53,730 nt of DNA from Gordonia jinhuaensis (GTDB lineage: Bacteria > Actinomycetota > Actinomycetes > Mycobacteriales > Mycobacteriaceae): contig NZ_BMGC01000026.1 in assembly GCF_014639795.1 (NCBI RefSeq), positions 1-53,730 on the forward strand, in the 5' to 3' direction. Below the pieces are notes generated by a model. It was given only the letters and a program-made list of their open reading frames with translations, was not told where the DNA came from and did no database searches. This document shows positions 36,871 to 45,903 of this stretch, one piece after another (position 1 is the stretch's first letter; every line of letters starts with the position of its first letter). Position numbers and translations under genes: made by a program.

Positions 36871-38780
36871 TGACCTCGGCACCCCAGACCGTGTCGGTCG
36901 CAGATATCCAGGCTGCGCTGCCCGCATACGAGATCGACCGCGAGATCGGCCGCGGCGGATGCGGAGTGGTGCTGGCGGGTACTCATCGCAAGCTCGGCAG
37001 ACGTGTTGCGATCAAACAGATTCCGCCGCACTTCGCCGGTGACGTGTCGGTTCGTCGCCGATTCGCCGCGGAGGCGAGGCTGATGTCAGCGATCGACCAC
37101 CCGCATGTGATGCCGATCTACGACTATGTGGAGGACGGAAGTCTGTGTGCGCTCGTCGGTGAGTTCCTCTCCGGCGGAACCGTGGGGGAACGATTCGCGC
37201 GGAGCGGACTCGATCCTGCCTCGTCGATCGCGGTCGCCGTGTCGTGCGCTGCTGGTCTCGGCGCAGCCCATGCCGTGGGTGTCCTGCACCGAGATGTCAA
37301 GCCGGCCAACCTGATCTTCGCTGCCAGCGGCGCGGTGAAACTCACCGACTTCGGGATCGCCAAGATCATCGGCGGCGGCGAGACGCTGGTGACACGCGCC
37401 GGCGACGTGCTCGGCACACCTGCCTACATCGCACCCGAGCAGGCACGCGGACAGGAACTCTCCCCGGCGACCGATGTGTACGCATTGGCCACGATGGTCT
37501 ACGAATTGCTTTCGGGGACAATGCCGTTCCCGCCGGCAGACGGAATGTCACTGCTGTTCATGCATGCATTCGAGGAGCCGACGCCGCTCACCGAGGTCGC
37601 GGCATCGGTGCCCGGCCGCGTCGCCGAAGTGGTGATGACCGGCCTCGCCACCGACCCGGCCGACAGATTCGCCACCGCCGAGGAGTTCGGTGTCGCGCTT
37701 GCCGGCGCGGCGGCGGGTGTGTGGGGCGGCGAGTGGCTCCCCGGTAGCGGCGTTCCCTTGATCGGAGCCGAGACCATCATGTCGGCCGCCACCGGTCGTC
37801 TCTCGTCGTCGGTGTCTGTGGCTCGCGGACGAGAGCGTGCGTCGGCCGTCGGTGCTGCTGCAGCCGAGGCGACTGTGCGGTCCACGCAGGTGCCCTCAGG
37901 CGGACAGGCGGCTGCTGCGCCACCCGCCACCGTCGTCGTGCGCCCGATCGGTGCGCGTCCTGACGACGGGGTCGGGGCCGCCGACGTGCGTCGCGACGAT
38001 GTGGTGGCCGCGCGTGAGGTGGTGAAGTTCTCGTCGCCACGCGTGCCGACGATCGTCGCGGCGGCTCTTGCCGCTGCCGCGATCACCGCAGCCCTGGTGG
38101 GTGTGGGTGCACCGTCGCACGGCGGCGACCTGCCTGCCGGTGCCGCGACCGTCGCCGGTGTCGATCCGACCTCGAGTGCGGTGTCGGCGAATCTGCGTGA
38201 TGCGGTTCCGGTCGCGGTGCGCGCGCCGGGAGTCGATTCGGTCGACCTGTCCACCGAGGTCCTGGGCGTACGCGTCGCCGGTCACCGCGCCGCCGTCGTT
38301 GCGGGCGGGGCGCCGGTCGAGATGGCACCACCCCTCCCGGCGTGGGTGTTCCCCCAACCGATGACGGCTCGACTCGCGCTCGCGGCGCAGTCCCGCCCGG
38401 TCGGATCGACCAGTTTCGAGTTCCACACCGGCTGGCGATCCTGGCTGACTGCGACGGCGGCGGCCACCCTCCTGGTGACACTGTTCGCGCTGGCCTACGT
38501 CGAGTCGTCGATCCGCACACTTCGCCGCGGCTACGGCCGCGTGTCGGCGGTCATCGGCCTCGTGGCGAGCGCGATCGCGGCCGACATCGCGGTCTGCGGA
38601 TGGGCGTGGGTCCTGCTCGGTCACGAGCCGACGGTGCCGACGCTGGTGGTGTCGGCGATCATCGCCGCCGGTGCCGGTGGGGCCGCCGCGGTGGCCGCCG
38701 GGCGAGTCGGCGCGATCGCGCGGATCCATCGCCGGCGTCGTCGGCAGCGCGCGCGCCGACGGGTCGAGAGCGGGTGGTGA
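36870..38780 (+). CDS. Membrane Ser/Thr protein kinase (PknB-like catalytic domain)
   Basis: 636 aa from the ATG at 36870, whose first base is the last base of the previous stop (TGATG). The catalytic domain covers about 18-275: glycine loop GRGGCGVV, VAIK with Lys49, Glu68, HRDVKPAN (Asp142, Asn147), DFG at 160-162, GTPAYIAPE at 182-190. All residues needed for activity are present. A long Ala-rich juxtamembrane linker leads to one membrane segment near 390-410. An extracytoplasmic part of about 120 residues follows, then three further hydrophobic segments at about 528-620 and a basic C-terminus. The multi-pass C-terminus and the absence of PASTA domains differ from PknB. It probably phosphorylates its operon partners or a local target in response to an envelope signal. 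Confidence 0.9.
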   Translation: MTSAPQTVSVADIQAALPAYEIDREIGRGGCGVVLAGTHRKLGRRVAIKQIPPHFAGDVSVRRRFAAEARLMSAIDHPHVMPIYDYVEDGSLCALVGEFLSGGTVGERFARSGLDPASSIAVAVSCAAGLGAAHAVGVLHRDVKPANLIFAASGAVKLTDFGIAKIIGGGETLVTRAGDVLGTPAYIAPEQARGQELSPATDVYALATMVYELLSGTMPFPPADGMSLLFMHAFEEPTPLTEVAASVPGRVAEVVMTGLATDPADRFATAEEFGVALAGAAAGVWGGEWLPGSGVPLIGAETIMSAATGRLSSSVSVARGRERASAVGAAAAEATVRSTQVPSGGQAAAAPPATVVVRPIGARPDDGVGAADVRRDDVVAAREVVKFSSPRVPTIVAAALAAAAITAALVGVGAPSHGGDLPAGAATVAGVDPTSSAVSANLRDAVPVAVRAPGVDSVDLSTEVLGVRVAGHRAAVVAGGAPVEMAPPLPAWVFPQPMTARLALAAQSRPVGSTSFEFHTGWRSWLTATAAATLLVTLFALAYVESSIRTLRRGYGRVSAVIGLVASAIAADIAVCGWAWVLLGHEPTVPTLVVSAIIAAGAGGAAAVAAGRVGAIARIHRRRRRQRARRRVESGW

Positions 38781-38823
38781 GGGTCTCGGCGTTTCTCGCG
38801 TGATCTCGCGGCTCCCCACACAG

Positions 38824-38870
38824 CACTGCGCCGGACCGGCCACATGGGGTCTGGCCGATCCGGCGCAGTG
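38824..38870. terminator. Long perfect hairpin between convergent genes
   Basis: 19-bp arms (38824-38842 and 38852-38870, starting CACTGCGCCGGA) with one G-U pair and a 9-base loop, between the convergent stops of the kinase and the secreted protein. It is a likely bidirectional terminator. Confidence 0.75.
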
Positions 38871-38891
38871 GGTGGTTGCACCGGGTCCTGC

Positions 38892-39296
38892 TCAGTTCAG
38901 CAGGAAGGTGCCGTTGACCTGGCATGCGACCGTTCCGGCGCCCTTGGCCTTCAGGTAGGAGCCGCTGAGCGTACCGATCCCGATCCCCTGGGTGGGAATG
39001 AGCAGTCCTTGAGGAAGGACCTTTGCGGGCAGGTCGCCGTTGAGGCTGCCGGTGCCGAATTGGCTGACATGCACACCGGTGGGGACCTTGGTGGAAGCGG
39101 TATCGGGGATGAAGATGCCGCCGGCGACTGCTACCGGTGCCGACGCCTTGCCGTCCCCGGCACAGGAGTTCGTCGCCGGGCCGAGCGCGGTGTTCGCGCT
39201 CGCGCTTCCGGATGCTCCGGCCGCGATGGCCAGCGGTGCGGCGACCAGTGCGACGGCGGCGCCGCCGGTTGCGATCTTGGTCTTGAGTGTTGCCAT
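38892..39296 (-). CDS. Small secreted protein of unknown function
   Basis: 134 aa from the ATG at 39296 with a strong GAGGTGAG ribosome binding site a few bases upstream. A clear Sec signal peptide is visible (MATLKTKIATGG, then an Ala-rich core, ending ASGSASAN). The mature part has two cysteines (TNSCAG and VACQVNG) that could form a disulfide, and Gly-rich beta-like stretches. No known domain is seen. It is divergent from the next membrane protein and convergent with the kinase. Confidence 0.75.
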   Translation of the reverse strand: MATLKTKIATGGAAVALVAAPLAIAAGASGSASANTALGPATNSCAGDGKASAPVAVAGGIFIPDTASTKVPTGVHVSQFGTGSLNGDLPAKVLPQGLLIPTQGIGIGTLSGSYLKAKGAGTVACQVNGTFLLN

Positions 39297-39461
39297 TGTT
39301 CTCACCTCTGTGGGAGTGGATGACCGCTGTCTGCGATCAGGTCCCACTCTCGAAGAGTTGCCGTACGAGGGCACGAGTAGCGACTACCCCAACCACGTCC
39401 GATCGGTCTCGCACCGTCGGGTCAGTACTACCTCCGCCGGGCCTCCCGAACCGCTGCGCCG

Positions 39462-40223
39462 GTGGTCCGTGCCACAATCGGAATCGTGCCCGATGCGAAT
39501 GACCCTGACTCCACACATTTGGGCTCGGGTGACTCGGATCGGCCCGAATCCGGCAATTCGGTCGACGGGATACGACCGGCGGCCGACAGATTCTCCATCG
39601 AGGGGTACCCGTCGCTCGCCGAACTCGACGCCATCGACATGGCCGAGATGGCGCGGAAGAGCCGAGACCACGACCTCAATCCGGCCGGCGATCCGGGACC
39701 TCCGCCGAACGCGTTACGTCAGGCGCTCGGGCTCTTGTGGGTTGCGGCCCTCGCCGCGCTGATCAGCGTCGTCTACGGCTTCGTGCGGCTGTCGGCGGTC
39801 ACCGACGCGCTGCGCAACCGGCTCGAGCAGGGGGTGGCGAGCGACCCGAACAACGCCGCTCCGGTCGACCGCATCGACTCGCTCTCCCACCGGTTCCCGT
39901 CGCTGATGCTGGTGGCGACGGTCGTACTGATGGCAATCAGCTACTCGCTCCTGGTGGCGATCGGCAAATACCACAGTCGCAACTGCCGCAACTTCTACGC
40001 CGCGGTGGTGGTGGTGACCCTGCTGTGTATCCCGGTGGGTATCGACCTGCTGTTCGGGTATCCGCAGATGTCGGTGCTCATCCGTGTGGTGGGGTGGGTG
40101 CAGTTCGGCGCGCTGCTGGCGTCGATGCTGTGTACCTTCCGGCGCGGCGTCAACCGATGGCTTCCCGAGAGCGAACGCATCCGCGTGAAGCAGGTGCTCC
40201 GCCCCGGCGACCGGCTGAGATAG
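39462..40223 (+). CDS. Four-segment membrane protein of unknown function
   Basis: 253 aa from a GTG at 39462; a GTG at 39486 is also possible and neither has a clear ribosome binding site. The N-terminal 85 residues are polar and acidic. Four membrane segments follow at about 88-110, 145-165, 175-195 and 203-222, and the C-terminus is basic. I recognise no functional motif. The 165-bp region before it is shared with the divergent secreted protein gene. Confidence 0.7.
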   Translation: MVRATIGIVPDANDPDSTHLGSGDSDRPESGNSVDGIRPAADRFSIEGYPSLAELDAIDMAEMARKSRDHDLNPAGDPGPPPNALRQALGLLWVAALAALISVVYGFVRLSAVTDALRNRLEQGVASDPNNAAPVDRIDSLSHRFPSLMLVATVVLMAISYSLLVAIGKYHSRNCRNFYAAVVVVTLLCIPVGIDLLFGYPQMSVLIRVVGWVQFGALLASMLCTFRRGVNRWLPESERIRVKQVLRPGDRLR

Positions 40224-40272
40224 TCGACTCGGCCGACTGCGGCATCGGCAACGGCAACGGCAGGCGTGCGCC

Positions 40273-41421
40273 TCAGAGTGACCGCGCGATCACCAGTCGC
40301 TGGATCTGATTGGTGCCTTCGAAGATCTGCGTGATCTTCGCCTCGCGCATCAGCCGCTCCACCCGATAGTCCCGGATGTAGCCGTTGCCGCCGAGTACCT
40401 GCACTGCGTCGGTGGTCACCTTCATGGCCGCGTCGGTGGCGATCAGCTTCGCCACCGAGGCATTGCGCGAATAGGGCACCCCGGCGTCACGTCGGCGCGC
40501 GGCGTCGAGGTAGGTGGCGCGCGCCGAGTCGACGGCGGCGGCCATGTCGGCGAGCAGAAAGCCCAGGCCCTGGTGGTCGATGATGGCGCGGCCGAAGGTG
40601 GTGCGCTCATGCGCATATGCCACCGCCGCGTCGAGAGCGGACTGGGCCAACCCGACGGCCACCGCGGCGATGCCGAGCCGACCGGAGTCCAGTGCACTGA
40701 AGGCGATCTGCAGACCCTGGCCTTCGTCACCGATGCGGCGGTGCGCCGCCAGTGGGGTCTGGTCGTAGAACGCCGACGCGGTGGGAACGGCGTGCAGACC
40801 CATCTTGTCCTCGGGCGGACCGAAACTGAGGTTGTCAGCGTCGGCGGGTACCAGGAAACAGGAGATGCCTTTCGAACCCTCGCCCGTGCGGGCGAACAGC
40901 GTGTAGAAGTCGGCGACACCACCGTGGGTGATCCACGCCTTGGTCCCGCTGATGAGGTAGCCGGCGGCGGGATCGGCATCGTCGACGCGGCGGGCCCGGC
41001 ACTGCAGAGCAGCCGCGTCGGAGCCGGCCTGTGGTTCGGAGAGGCTGTAGGCGCCGATCCTCGTACCGCCGACCATGTCGGGCAGCCAACGCAGTCGTTG
41101 TTCGTCGGTGCCGAAAACGAACAACGGATGACAGGACAGGCTGTGCACGCTGACCGCGACGGCCACTGCGGCCCAGCGTGCGGCGATCTCCTCGATCACC
41201 TGTAGGTAGACCTCATAGGGCTGCCCGCCACCGCCCACGTCCTCGGGGTAGGGCAGACCCAGCAGACCCGCCTCGCCGAGCGCGGCGAACACCTCGGCCG
41301 GATAGGTGCGAGCGCACTCGTAGGAGTCCACGATCGGCGTCATCGTCTTGTCGGCGATGGCGCGCGTCAGGTCGATGAGGTCACGCGCGTCGTCGGTGGG
41401 CAGCAGTCGGTCGACGGTCAT
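40273..41421 (-). CDS. Acyl-CoA dehydrogenase
   Basis: 382 aa from the ATG at 41421, which overlaps the stop of the acyl-CoA synthetase gene (ATGA). Typical family stretches include YSLSEPQAGSDAAAL near the FAD/substrate site, GTKAWITHGG, and the C-terminal VLGGNGYIRDYRVERLMREA with the catalytic glutamate in FEGTNQIQR. It removes two hydrogens from acyl-CoA, with FAD as cofactor, in beta-oxidation or a related pathway. Coupling with the synthetase suggests that both act on one acid. Chain length or branching of the substrate cannot be read from the sequence. Confidence 0.93.
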   Translation of the reverse strand: MTVDRLLPTDDARDLIDLTRAIADKTMTPIVDSYECARTYPAEVFAALGEAGLLGLPYPEDVGGGGQPYEVYLQVIEEIAARWAAVAVAVSVHSLSCHPLFVFGTDEQRLRWLPDMVGGTRIGAYSLSEPQAGSDAAALQCRARRVDDADPAAGYLISGTKAWITHGGVADFYTLFARTGEGSKGISCFLVPADADNLSFGPPEDKMGLHAVPTASAFYDQTPLAAHRRIGDEGQGLQIAFSALDSGRLGIAAVAVGLAQSALDAAVAYAHERTTFGRAIIDHQGLGFLLADMAAAVDSARATYLDAARRRDAGVPYSRNASVAKLIATDAAMKVTTDAVQVLGGNGYIRDYRVERLMREAKITQIFEGTNQIQRLVIARSL

Positions 41422-43106
41422 GAGTGCTCGGTGGTCTCCTGCGCGATGGTCGAATATGTTTCCCGCAGAGACCTTTTCAGGATCTTGCCGCTGGGGTTCT
41501 TCGGGAGTCCGCCGGCGATCACCACGAATTTGGGGCGTTTGTATCCGGCGAGCCGCTCTGCGGTGAAGGCGTGGACGTCGTCCGCGGTGAGGTGGGTACC
41601 GTCTTTGGGTACCACCACGGCGGTCACCGCCTCCATCCAATAGTCATGAGGCACACCGAATACCGCCACCTCGGCGACACCGTCGAGTTCATAGAGTGCT
41701 TCCTCGACCTCCCGGGAGGCGACATTCTCCCCACCGGTCTTGATCATGTCCTTCTTGCGGTCGACCACACTCAGGTAGCCCTCGGCGTCGAGAACCCCGA
41801 GGTCACCGGAATGGAACCAGCCACCGGCGAAGGCGCTCGCCGTCTTCGTCTCATCGCGGAAGTAGCCGAGTGTCGCATGCGGTGAGCGGTGCACGATCTC
41901 ACCGACCTGACCTACCGGCACCGGATCGCCCTGGTCGTCGACGATCCGGGTCTCGACGTTCAGTGCCGCGAGGCCGGCCGAACCGGCACGTGAGAGTTGT
42001 TCGTGTGGGCGCAGAATCGTTGCCAGCGGCGACATCTCGGTCTGGCCGTAGAAGTTCCACAGCGCCACCTCGGGGAGGCGTTGTGCGAGTTCGCGCAAGA
42101 CCTCGATCGGCATCGCGGCCGCACCGTAATACCCCTTGCGCAGACTCGACAGGTCACGGGTGTCAAAGTCCGGATGCCGGAGCAGTGCGATCCACACGGT
42201 CGGCGGGCAGAAGAGTTTGGTCACCCGTTCTGTCTCGATGGTCGCCAGCAGTGTCGCCGGATCGGGTCCGGGCAGGATGATCGACGTGGCGCCGAGGTAG
42301 ACGTCGGTGGAGAAGAAGCAGTCGAGTTGGGCGCAGTGATACATCGGCAGGGCGTGGACCTCCACGTCGTCGCCGGACATCCCGCCGTCGACGATGCAGG
42401 ACACATACTGGGAGATCAGCGATTTCGAGCTGAGCATCACCCCTTTCGGGCGTGATTCGGTGCCCGAGGTGTACATCAGCCGGATGGGATCGTCGTCGTC
42501 GACGTGTATGTCGGGTGCGGAGGTGTCACCGACGCTCCACAACTCGGCGATGTCGCGCCACCCGACCGTCGGTGTCGCATTCGTCGCGACGATCTCGATC
42601 CGCAGCGGATCGGCGATGTCCGCGCCGTCGATCGCGGTGTCGGCGGTGGCGATGAACTCGCTGCCGGCGACCACCCCGCGTGCGCCGGAGTGGTCGAGGA
42701 TGTAGGCGACCTCGGCTGCGGTCAGCATGAAGTTCACCGGTACGAGCACCAGGCCGACACGGGCCGTCGCATACGCCAGGACCGCGAACTCCCAACAGTT
42801 GCGGGAGATCAGTGCCAGCCTGTCGCCGGGGACGAACCCGCGACCCAGCAGCGCGTTCGCGCAGCGGGTGACCGCGGTGTCGAACTGTGCGTAGGTGACA
42901 CGCCGGTCACCGTCGACGACCGCGAGTTTGTGCGGTGTCCGTGCAGCGGTGCGGTGGAGTAGATCGGCGTAGGAGTTGCTGCGCACGTACGCAATGTCGC
43001 GTCGAGTCTCTGGGGCCCAGGCGCCGGGGTCCCATGCGTGTGAGTCGAGCACCGCCTGCTCGGGCGTTGCGTGGGGCGCGGCTCCGGTGATCGGGTGGGT
43101 GGTCAT
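41418..43106 (-). CDS. AMP-dependent acyl-CoA synthetase (FadD-like)
   Basis: 562 aa from the ATG at 43106 (MTTHPITGAAPHATPEQ); the frame is open 26 codons further but that part is not family-like. Adenylation motifs are intact: YTSGTESRPKGVMLS (P-loop), NFYGQTEMSP, SGDLGVLDAEGYLSVVDRKKDMI, and the C-terminal catalytic lysine in NPSGKILKRSL. It activates a carboxylic acid to its CoA ester via an acyl-AMP. The next gene, an acyl-CoA dehydrogenase, is translationally coupled, so the pair probably starts degradation of a fatty or related acid. Confidence 0.92.
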   Translation of the reverse strand: MTTHPITGAAPHATPEQAVLDSHAWDPGAWAPETRRDIAYVRSNSYADLLHRTAARTPHKLAVVDGDRRVTYAQFDTAVTRCANALLGRGFVPGDRLALISRNCWEFAVLAYATARVGLVLVPVNFMLTAAEVAYILDHSGARGVVAGSEFIATADTAIDGADIADPLRIEIVATNATPTVGWRDIAELWSVGDTSAPDIHVDDDDPIRLMYTSGTESRPKGVMLSSKSLISQYVSCIVDGGMSGDDVEVHALPMYHCAQLDCFFSTDVYLGATSIILPGPDPATLLATIETERVTKLFCPPTVWIALLRHPDFDTRDLSSLRKGYYGAAAMPIEVLRELAQRLPEVALWNFYGQTEMSPLATILRPHEQLSRAGSAGLAALNVETRIVDDQGDPVPVGQVGEIVHRSPHATLGYFRDETKTASAFAGGWFHSGDLGVLDAEGYLSVVDRKKDMIKTGGENVASREVEEALYELDGVAEVAVFGVPHDYWMEAVTAVVVPKDGTHLTADDVHAFTAERLAGYKRPKFVVIAGGLPKNPSGKILKRSLRETYSTIAQETTEHS

Positions 43107-43149
43107 CGCTGCAGATCCTGTTGTCGACGGCAGGGATCCCGCGGCGTGT

Positions 43150-43192
43150 GCCGAGGGATGTCCGACGAATGTATCCGGGCACATCCCTCGGC
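43150..43192. terminator. Hairpin between amidohydrolase and acyl-CoA synthetase genes
   Basis: A perfect 12-bp inverted repeat (GCCGAGGGATGT at 43150-43161, complement at 43181-43192) with a 19-base loop. It lies downstream of the amidohydrolase stop and upstream of the synthetase start, so it likely ends the amidohydrolase transcript. Confidence 0.5.
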
Positions 43193-43240
43193 GGGCACGA
43201 CTTCACCGAATGTGCTGACCGCCGCGGCGCGCGCAGCGAC

Positions 43241-44590
43241 TCACGCCAATGCCAGCAGTTCCTTAGCCAATCCCTCTTCGTCCACGAACACGCTGCGCCC
43301 GTCGCGGATCACCGCCTCGCCGCCGACGAGCACGGTGTCGACGATCGACGGTCCGCCGGTGGTGAGGATCGAGGCGCCGGGATCGTGCACCGGCAGCGTC
43401 GCGAAATCGCGGGCGAAATCGACGACGGTGAGATCGGCGGGGGAGCCCACGGTGACACCGCCGCGGACGGCGGGCAGGCCCAGGACACTGTTGACCCCGC
43501 CGGTGGCGATGTCGAGCATCTCACCGAATCCGAGCAGATCGGCGCGTTTGTGTACCGCGCGCTGCAGGTAGGCGCCGATGCGCAGCGATTCCAGCATGTT
43601 CTGGGTGTCATTGCTGGCCGCACCGTCGACGCCGAGGCCCACCTTCACGCCGCGGGCCAACATGTCGGGGATCGGTGCCACACCGCTGCCCAGACGCATA
43701 TTCGACAGCGGATTGTGCGAGATCCCCACGCCGCGCTCGGCCAGGATCGACTGACCTAGATCGTCGAGTTCGACGCAGTGCACCGCGAGCACGCGATCCC
43801 AGAGGAAGCTGTTGGTGTCCAGATACTCCACCGCGCCCATACCGGTGTGCTCGAGGCACATCACATCATCGGTGCGGGTCTCGAGCAGATGGATCATCAC
43901 CGTCATGTCGCGGGCGGTGGCGTAGTCGCGCAACATCGCCATACCCTCCTCGGTGACCGAGCGAGGGTTGGGCACGGCGAGAGCCATTGTGATCGCCGAG
44001 CCGTCCACCTGGGTGCGCAGCGCGTCGATCTGGTCGGTGACCTCGTCGAGCGGTGCGATCAGTTTCGGTTCGAATCCCCATTTGCGGGTGGCGTCGGGAC
44101 GGTCGGCCACGCCGCGACCGAGCACCGCTCGGATGCCGGTGTCACGCAGACCCCGGATCACCGCCTCATGCAGCTCCGACGAGGGAGACGGCCACATGTG
44201 TTCGACCACCGTGGTGGTGCCCGACCGCAGAAGTTCCAGCGACGCGGCAACCGTGGCGAGGTAGGCGCGTTCCGGGGTGATCTTCACGGTCTCGACACCG
44301 ACGGCCAGCAGCCATTCGAGCAGCGGTGTGCACTCGGCGACGCCGCGCATGAGCGACTGCTGCAGATGGGTGTGGGTGTTGACGAAACCGGGGATCACAT
44401 GGCGGGTGGCACTGCCCGAACCGCCGGACGCGCCGTCACCTCCGCCGCCGAGCGGCGGGGCCGCGGGCTCGATGCTCGCGACCTCGCCATCGACGATGTG
44501 AATATCCCGGTGCGCCAACCACTCTCCGCCGGTGAACACGGTGACGTCGGTCAGGACGTCGATCGCCGGGGAGGGGCCGGCAGCGCTCAC
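43241..44590 (-). CDS. Amidohydrolase (8-oxoguanine deaminase/AtzB-like subfamily)
   Basis: 449 aa from a GTG at 44590 that overlaps the stop of the oxygenase gene (GTGA). Metal-binding motifs of the deaminase-type amidohydrolases are present: FVNTHTHLQQSL (HxH at 73/75), a central HxLET-type His (MIHLLETRTDD), AVHCVELDD and GVDGAASNDTQNM with the catalytic Asp. The layout matches cytosolic deaminases of purines, 8-oxoguanine or s-triazines. A Gly-rich loop of about 20 residues before the HxH motif is unusual. Tight coupling to a 2-oxoglutarate oxygenase suggests that both act on one N-heterocyclic compound. The exact substrate is unknown. Confidence 0.85.
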   Translation of the reverse strand: MSAAGPSPAIDVLTDVTVFTGGEWLAHRDIHIVDGEVASIEPAAPPLGGGGDGASGGSGSATRHVIPGFVNTHTHLQQSLMRGVAECTPLLEWLLAVGVETVKITPERAYLATVAASLELLRSGTTTVVEHMWPSPSSELHEAVIRGLRDTGIRAVLGRGVADRPDATRKWGFEPKLIAPLDEVTDQIDALRTQVDGSAITMALAVPNPRSVTEEGMAMLRDYATARDMTVMIHLLETRTDDVMCLEHTGMGAVEYLDTNSFLWDRVLAVHCVELDDLGQSILAERGVGISHNPLSNMRLGSGVAPIPDMLARGVKVGLGVDGAASNDTQNMLESLRIGAYLQRAVHKRADLLGFGEMLDIATGGVNSVLGLPAVRGGVTVGSPADLTVVDFARDFATLPVHDPGASILTTGGPSIVDTVLVGGEAVIRDGRSVFVDEEGLAKELLALA

Positions 44591-45585
44591 TTGCCGAAGT
44601 TGGCGGTCAGGCGCTGGGTGATGTAGTCCGCGGCGGTCAGCGGCGGGTAGGTGCCCAGCGGCGGATCGATGGTGACGTCGGTGTTGGCCTGTGCGAAGTA
44701 GGCGATCGTGTAGCGCGGGCCGGTGTACTCGCCCCGCCGCGGTGCGCGCACGCGGTGGAAGTTCGACGGCAGCTTGTCGTCGGACCAGCGCATCAGCATG
44801 TCACCGATGTTGCAGGTGATCGCATCGTCGGAGGGTTCGACCGGGGTCCACTCCTGCGACTCGGCCTCGGCGCCCGGCAGCACCTGCAGACCGCCCTGAC
44901 CGTCGCGCTGGAACAGCAGCGTCAGTGCGTCGAAGTCGGTGTGGGCACCGGCGCGCCACACATTGGGCTCGTCGAGCATCTCGTCGGGGAAAGCGTAGTA
45001 GTGCAGCAGACGCAGCGTGCTCTGGTAGGTCGCCTGGCTCGGATCGTGTGCGCGAGTGAAGAACTCGCGGTCGAAGCCGAGCTTCTCGGCGAAGCAGCCG
45101 AGCACGTCCATCGCGATCTTCCAGCACTTGTGCTCGAAATCCAGCAGCGTTGCCTGGAATCCGGCGAGCTCGTCCTCACTCGGCCACAGGCCGTCCATGC
45201 GGGGCAGGGTGAGCTGGTAGGACTCCTTCTGATCGGGGGTTCCGACCGAGGGGCGCACCTGGGACATGTACTCCCAGCCGGCGTTCTGGCCCTTCTTGAG
45301 CGGGTAGGACTCCTTGACCTCGGTGGGCAGCGCGAAGAACTTCGCCGACATCTCGAAGGCGCGGTTCACCTCGGCCATGTCGATGCCGTGGTCGACGATC
45401 TGGAAGAAGCCGATATCGGTTGCGGCCGACCACAGTTCGTCGGCGATCTCGGCGCGACGGTTCTCGAAGTCGGCGAGGCTGATGCGGCGGATCTCACGCT
45501 CGGTGTTCTCGGTACCGAGGCCGCCCATGCGGGATTCGCGATTGAGTTCATCCATCGAATAGGACTGGTCGACAGAGTTCGTCAT
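44587..45585 (-). CDS. 2-oxoglutarate/Fe(II) oxygenase (isopenicillin-N-synthase-like family)
   Basis: 332 aa from the ATG at 45585, preceded by a GGAGAGAG ribosome binding site. N-terminal DIOX_N-like part (SLADFENRRAEIADEL, FFQIVDHGID). The double-stranded beta-helix core carries the iron ligands H215 and D217 (HTDFDALTLL) and H277 (SNFHRVRAPRRG), and Arg291 (RYTIAYF) to bind the co-substrate. Members hydroxylate or desaturate small molecules, including nucleobases. The gene is first in a two-gene operon with a deaminase-type amidohydrolase, which points to breakdown of a purine, pyrimidine or related ring. This is inference from context. Confidence 0.88.
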   Translation of the reverse strand: MTNSVDQSYSMDELNRESRMGGLGTENTEREIRRISLADFENRRAEIADELWSAATDIGFFQIVDHGIDMAEVNRAFEMSAKFFALPTEVKESYPLKKGQNAGWEYMSQVRPSVGTPDQKESYQLTLPRMDGLWPSEDELAGFQATLLDFEHKCWKIAMDVLGCFAEKLGFDREFFTRAHDPSQATYQSTLRLLHYYAFPDEMLDEPNVWRAGAHTDFDALTLLFQRDGQGGLQVLPGAEAESQEWTPVEPSDDAITCNIGDMLMRWSDDKLPSNFHRVRAPRRGEYTGPRYTIAYFAQANTDVTIDPPLGTYPPLTAADYITQRLTANFGK

Positions 45586-45903
45586 GGTATTTCTCTCTCC
45601 TGTGAGTGAGGTGCATGCGCTTTTCGACGCCGGACTTCGAGAGATGAAAGCCGACGGACGCGAACAGTAGGACTTCTTACCCGCTGCTACATACGACCTC
45701 GTGCCCAAAAGATTATCGGGTGGTCGTGGTTCTCGCCAGTCGACCGGTGATCGTTAACACGATCGACACCTGCGAAGTGTCTAGAAGTGTCCATCGAACG
45801 GGCTGTGCAGGGCGCGCGCCGGGCGGCGGTCACGCGGTAGTCTCGCAACTGGCCGAGACACGGCTCGAGCAGACGGGCGCCGAGACACCGAGCGAGGCGA
45901 TCA
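45586..45903. other. 318-bp divergent promoter region without a gene
   Basis: It separates the oxygenase (minus) from the thioesterase-like gene (plus). I see a direct repeat GAAGTGTC at about 45775 and 45784, and a less GC-rich patch at about 45665-45720 that may hold the minus-strand promoter. No RNA gene or conserved reading frame is supported. Confidence 0.45.
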
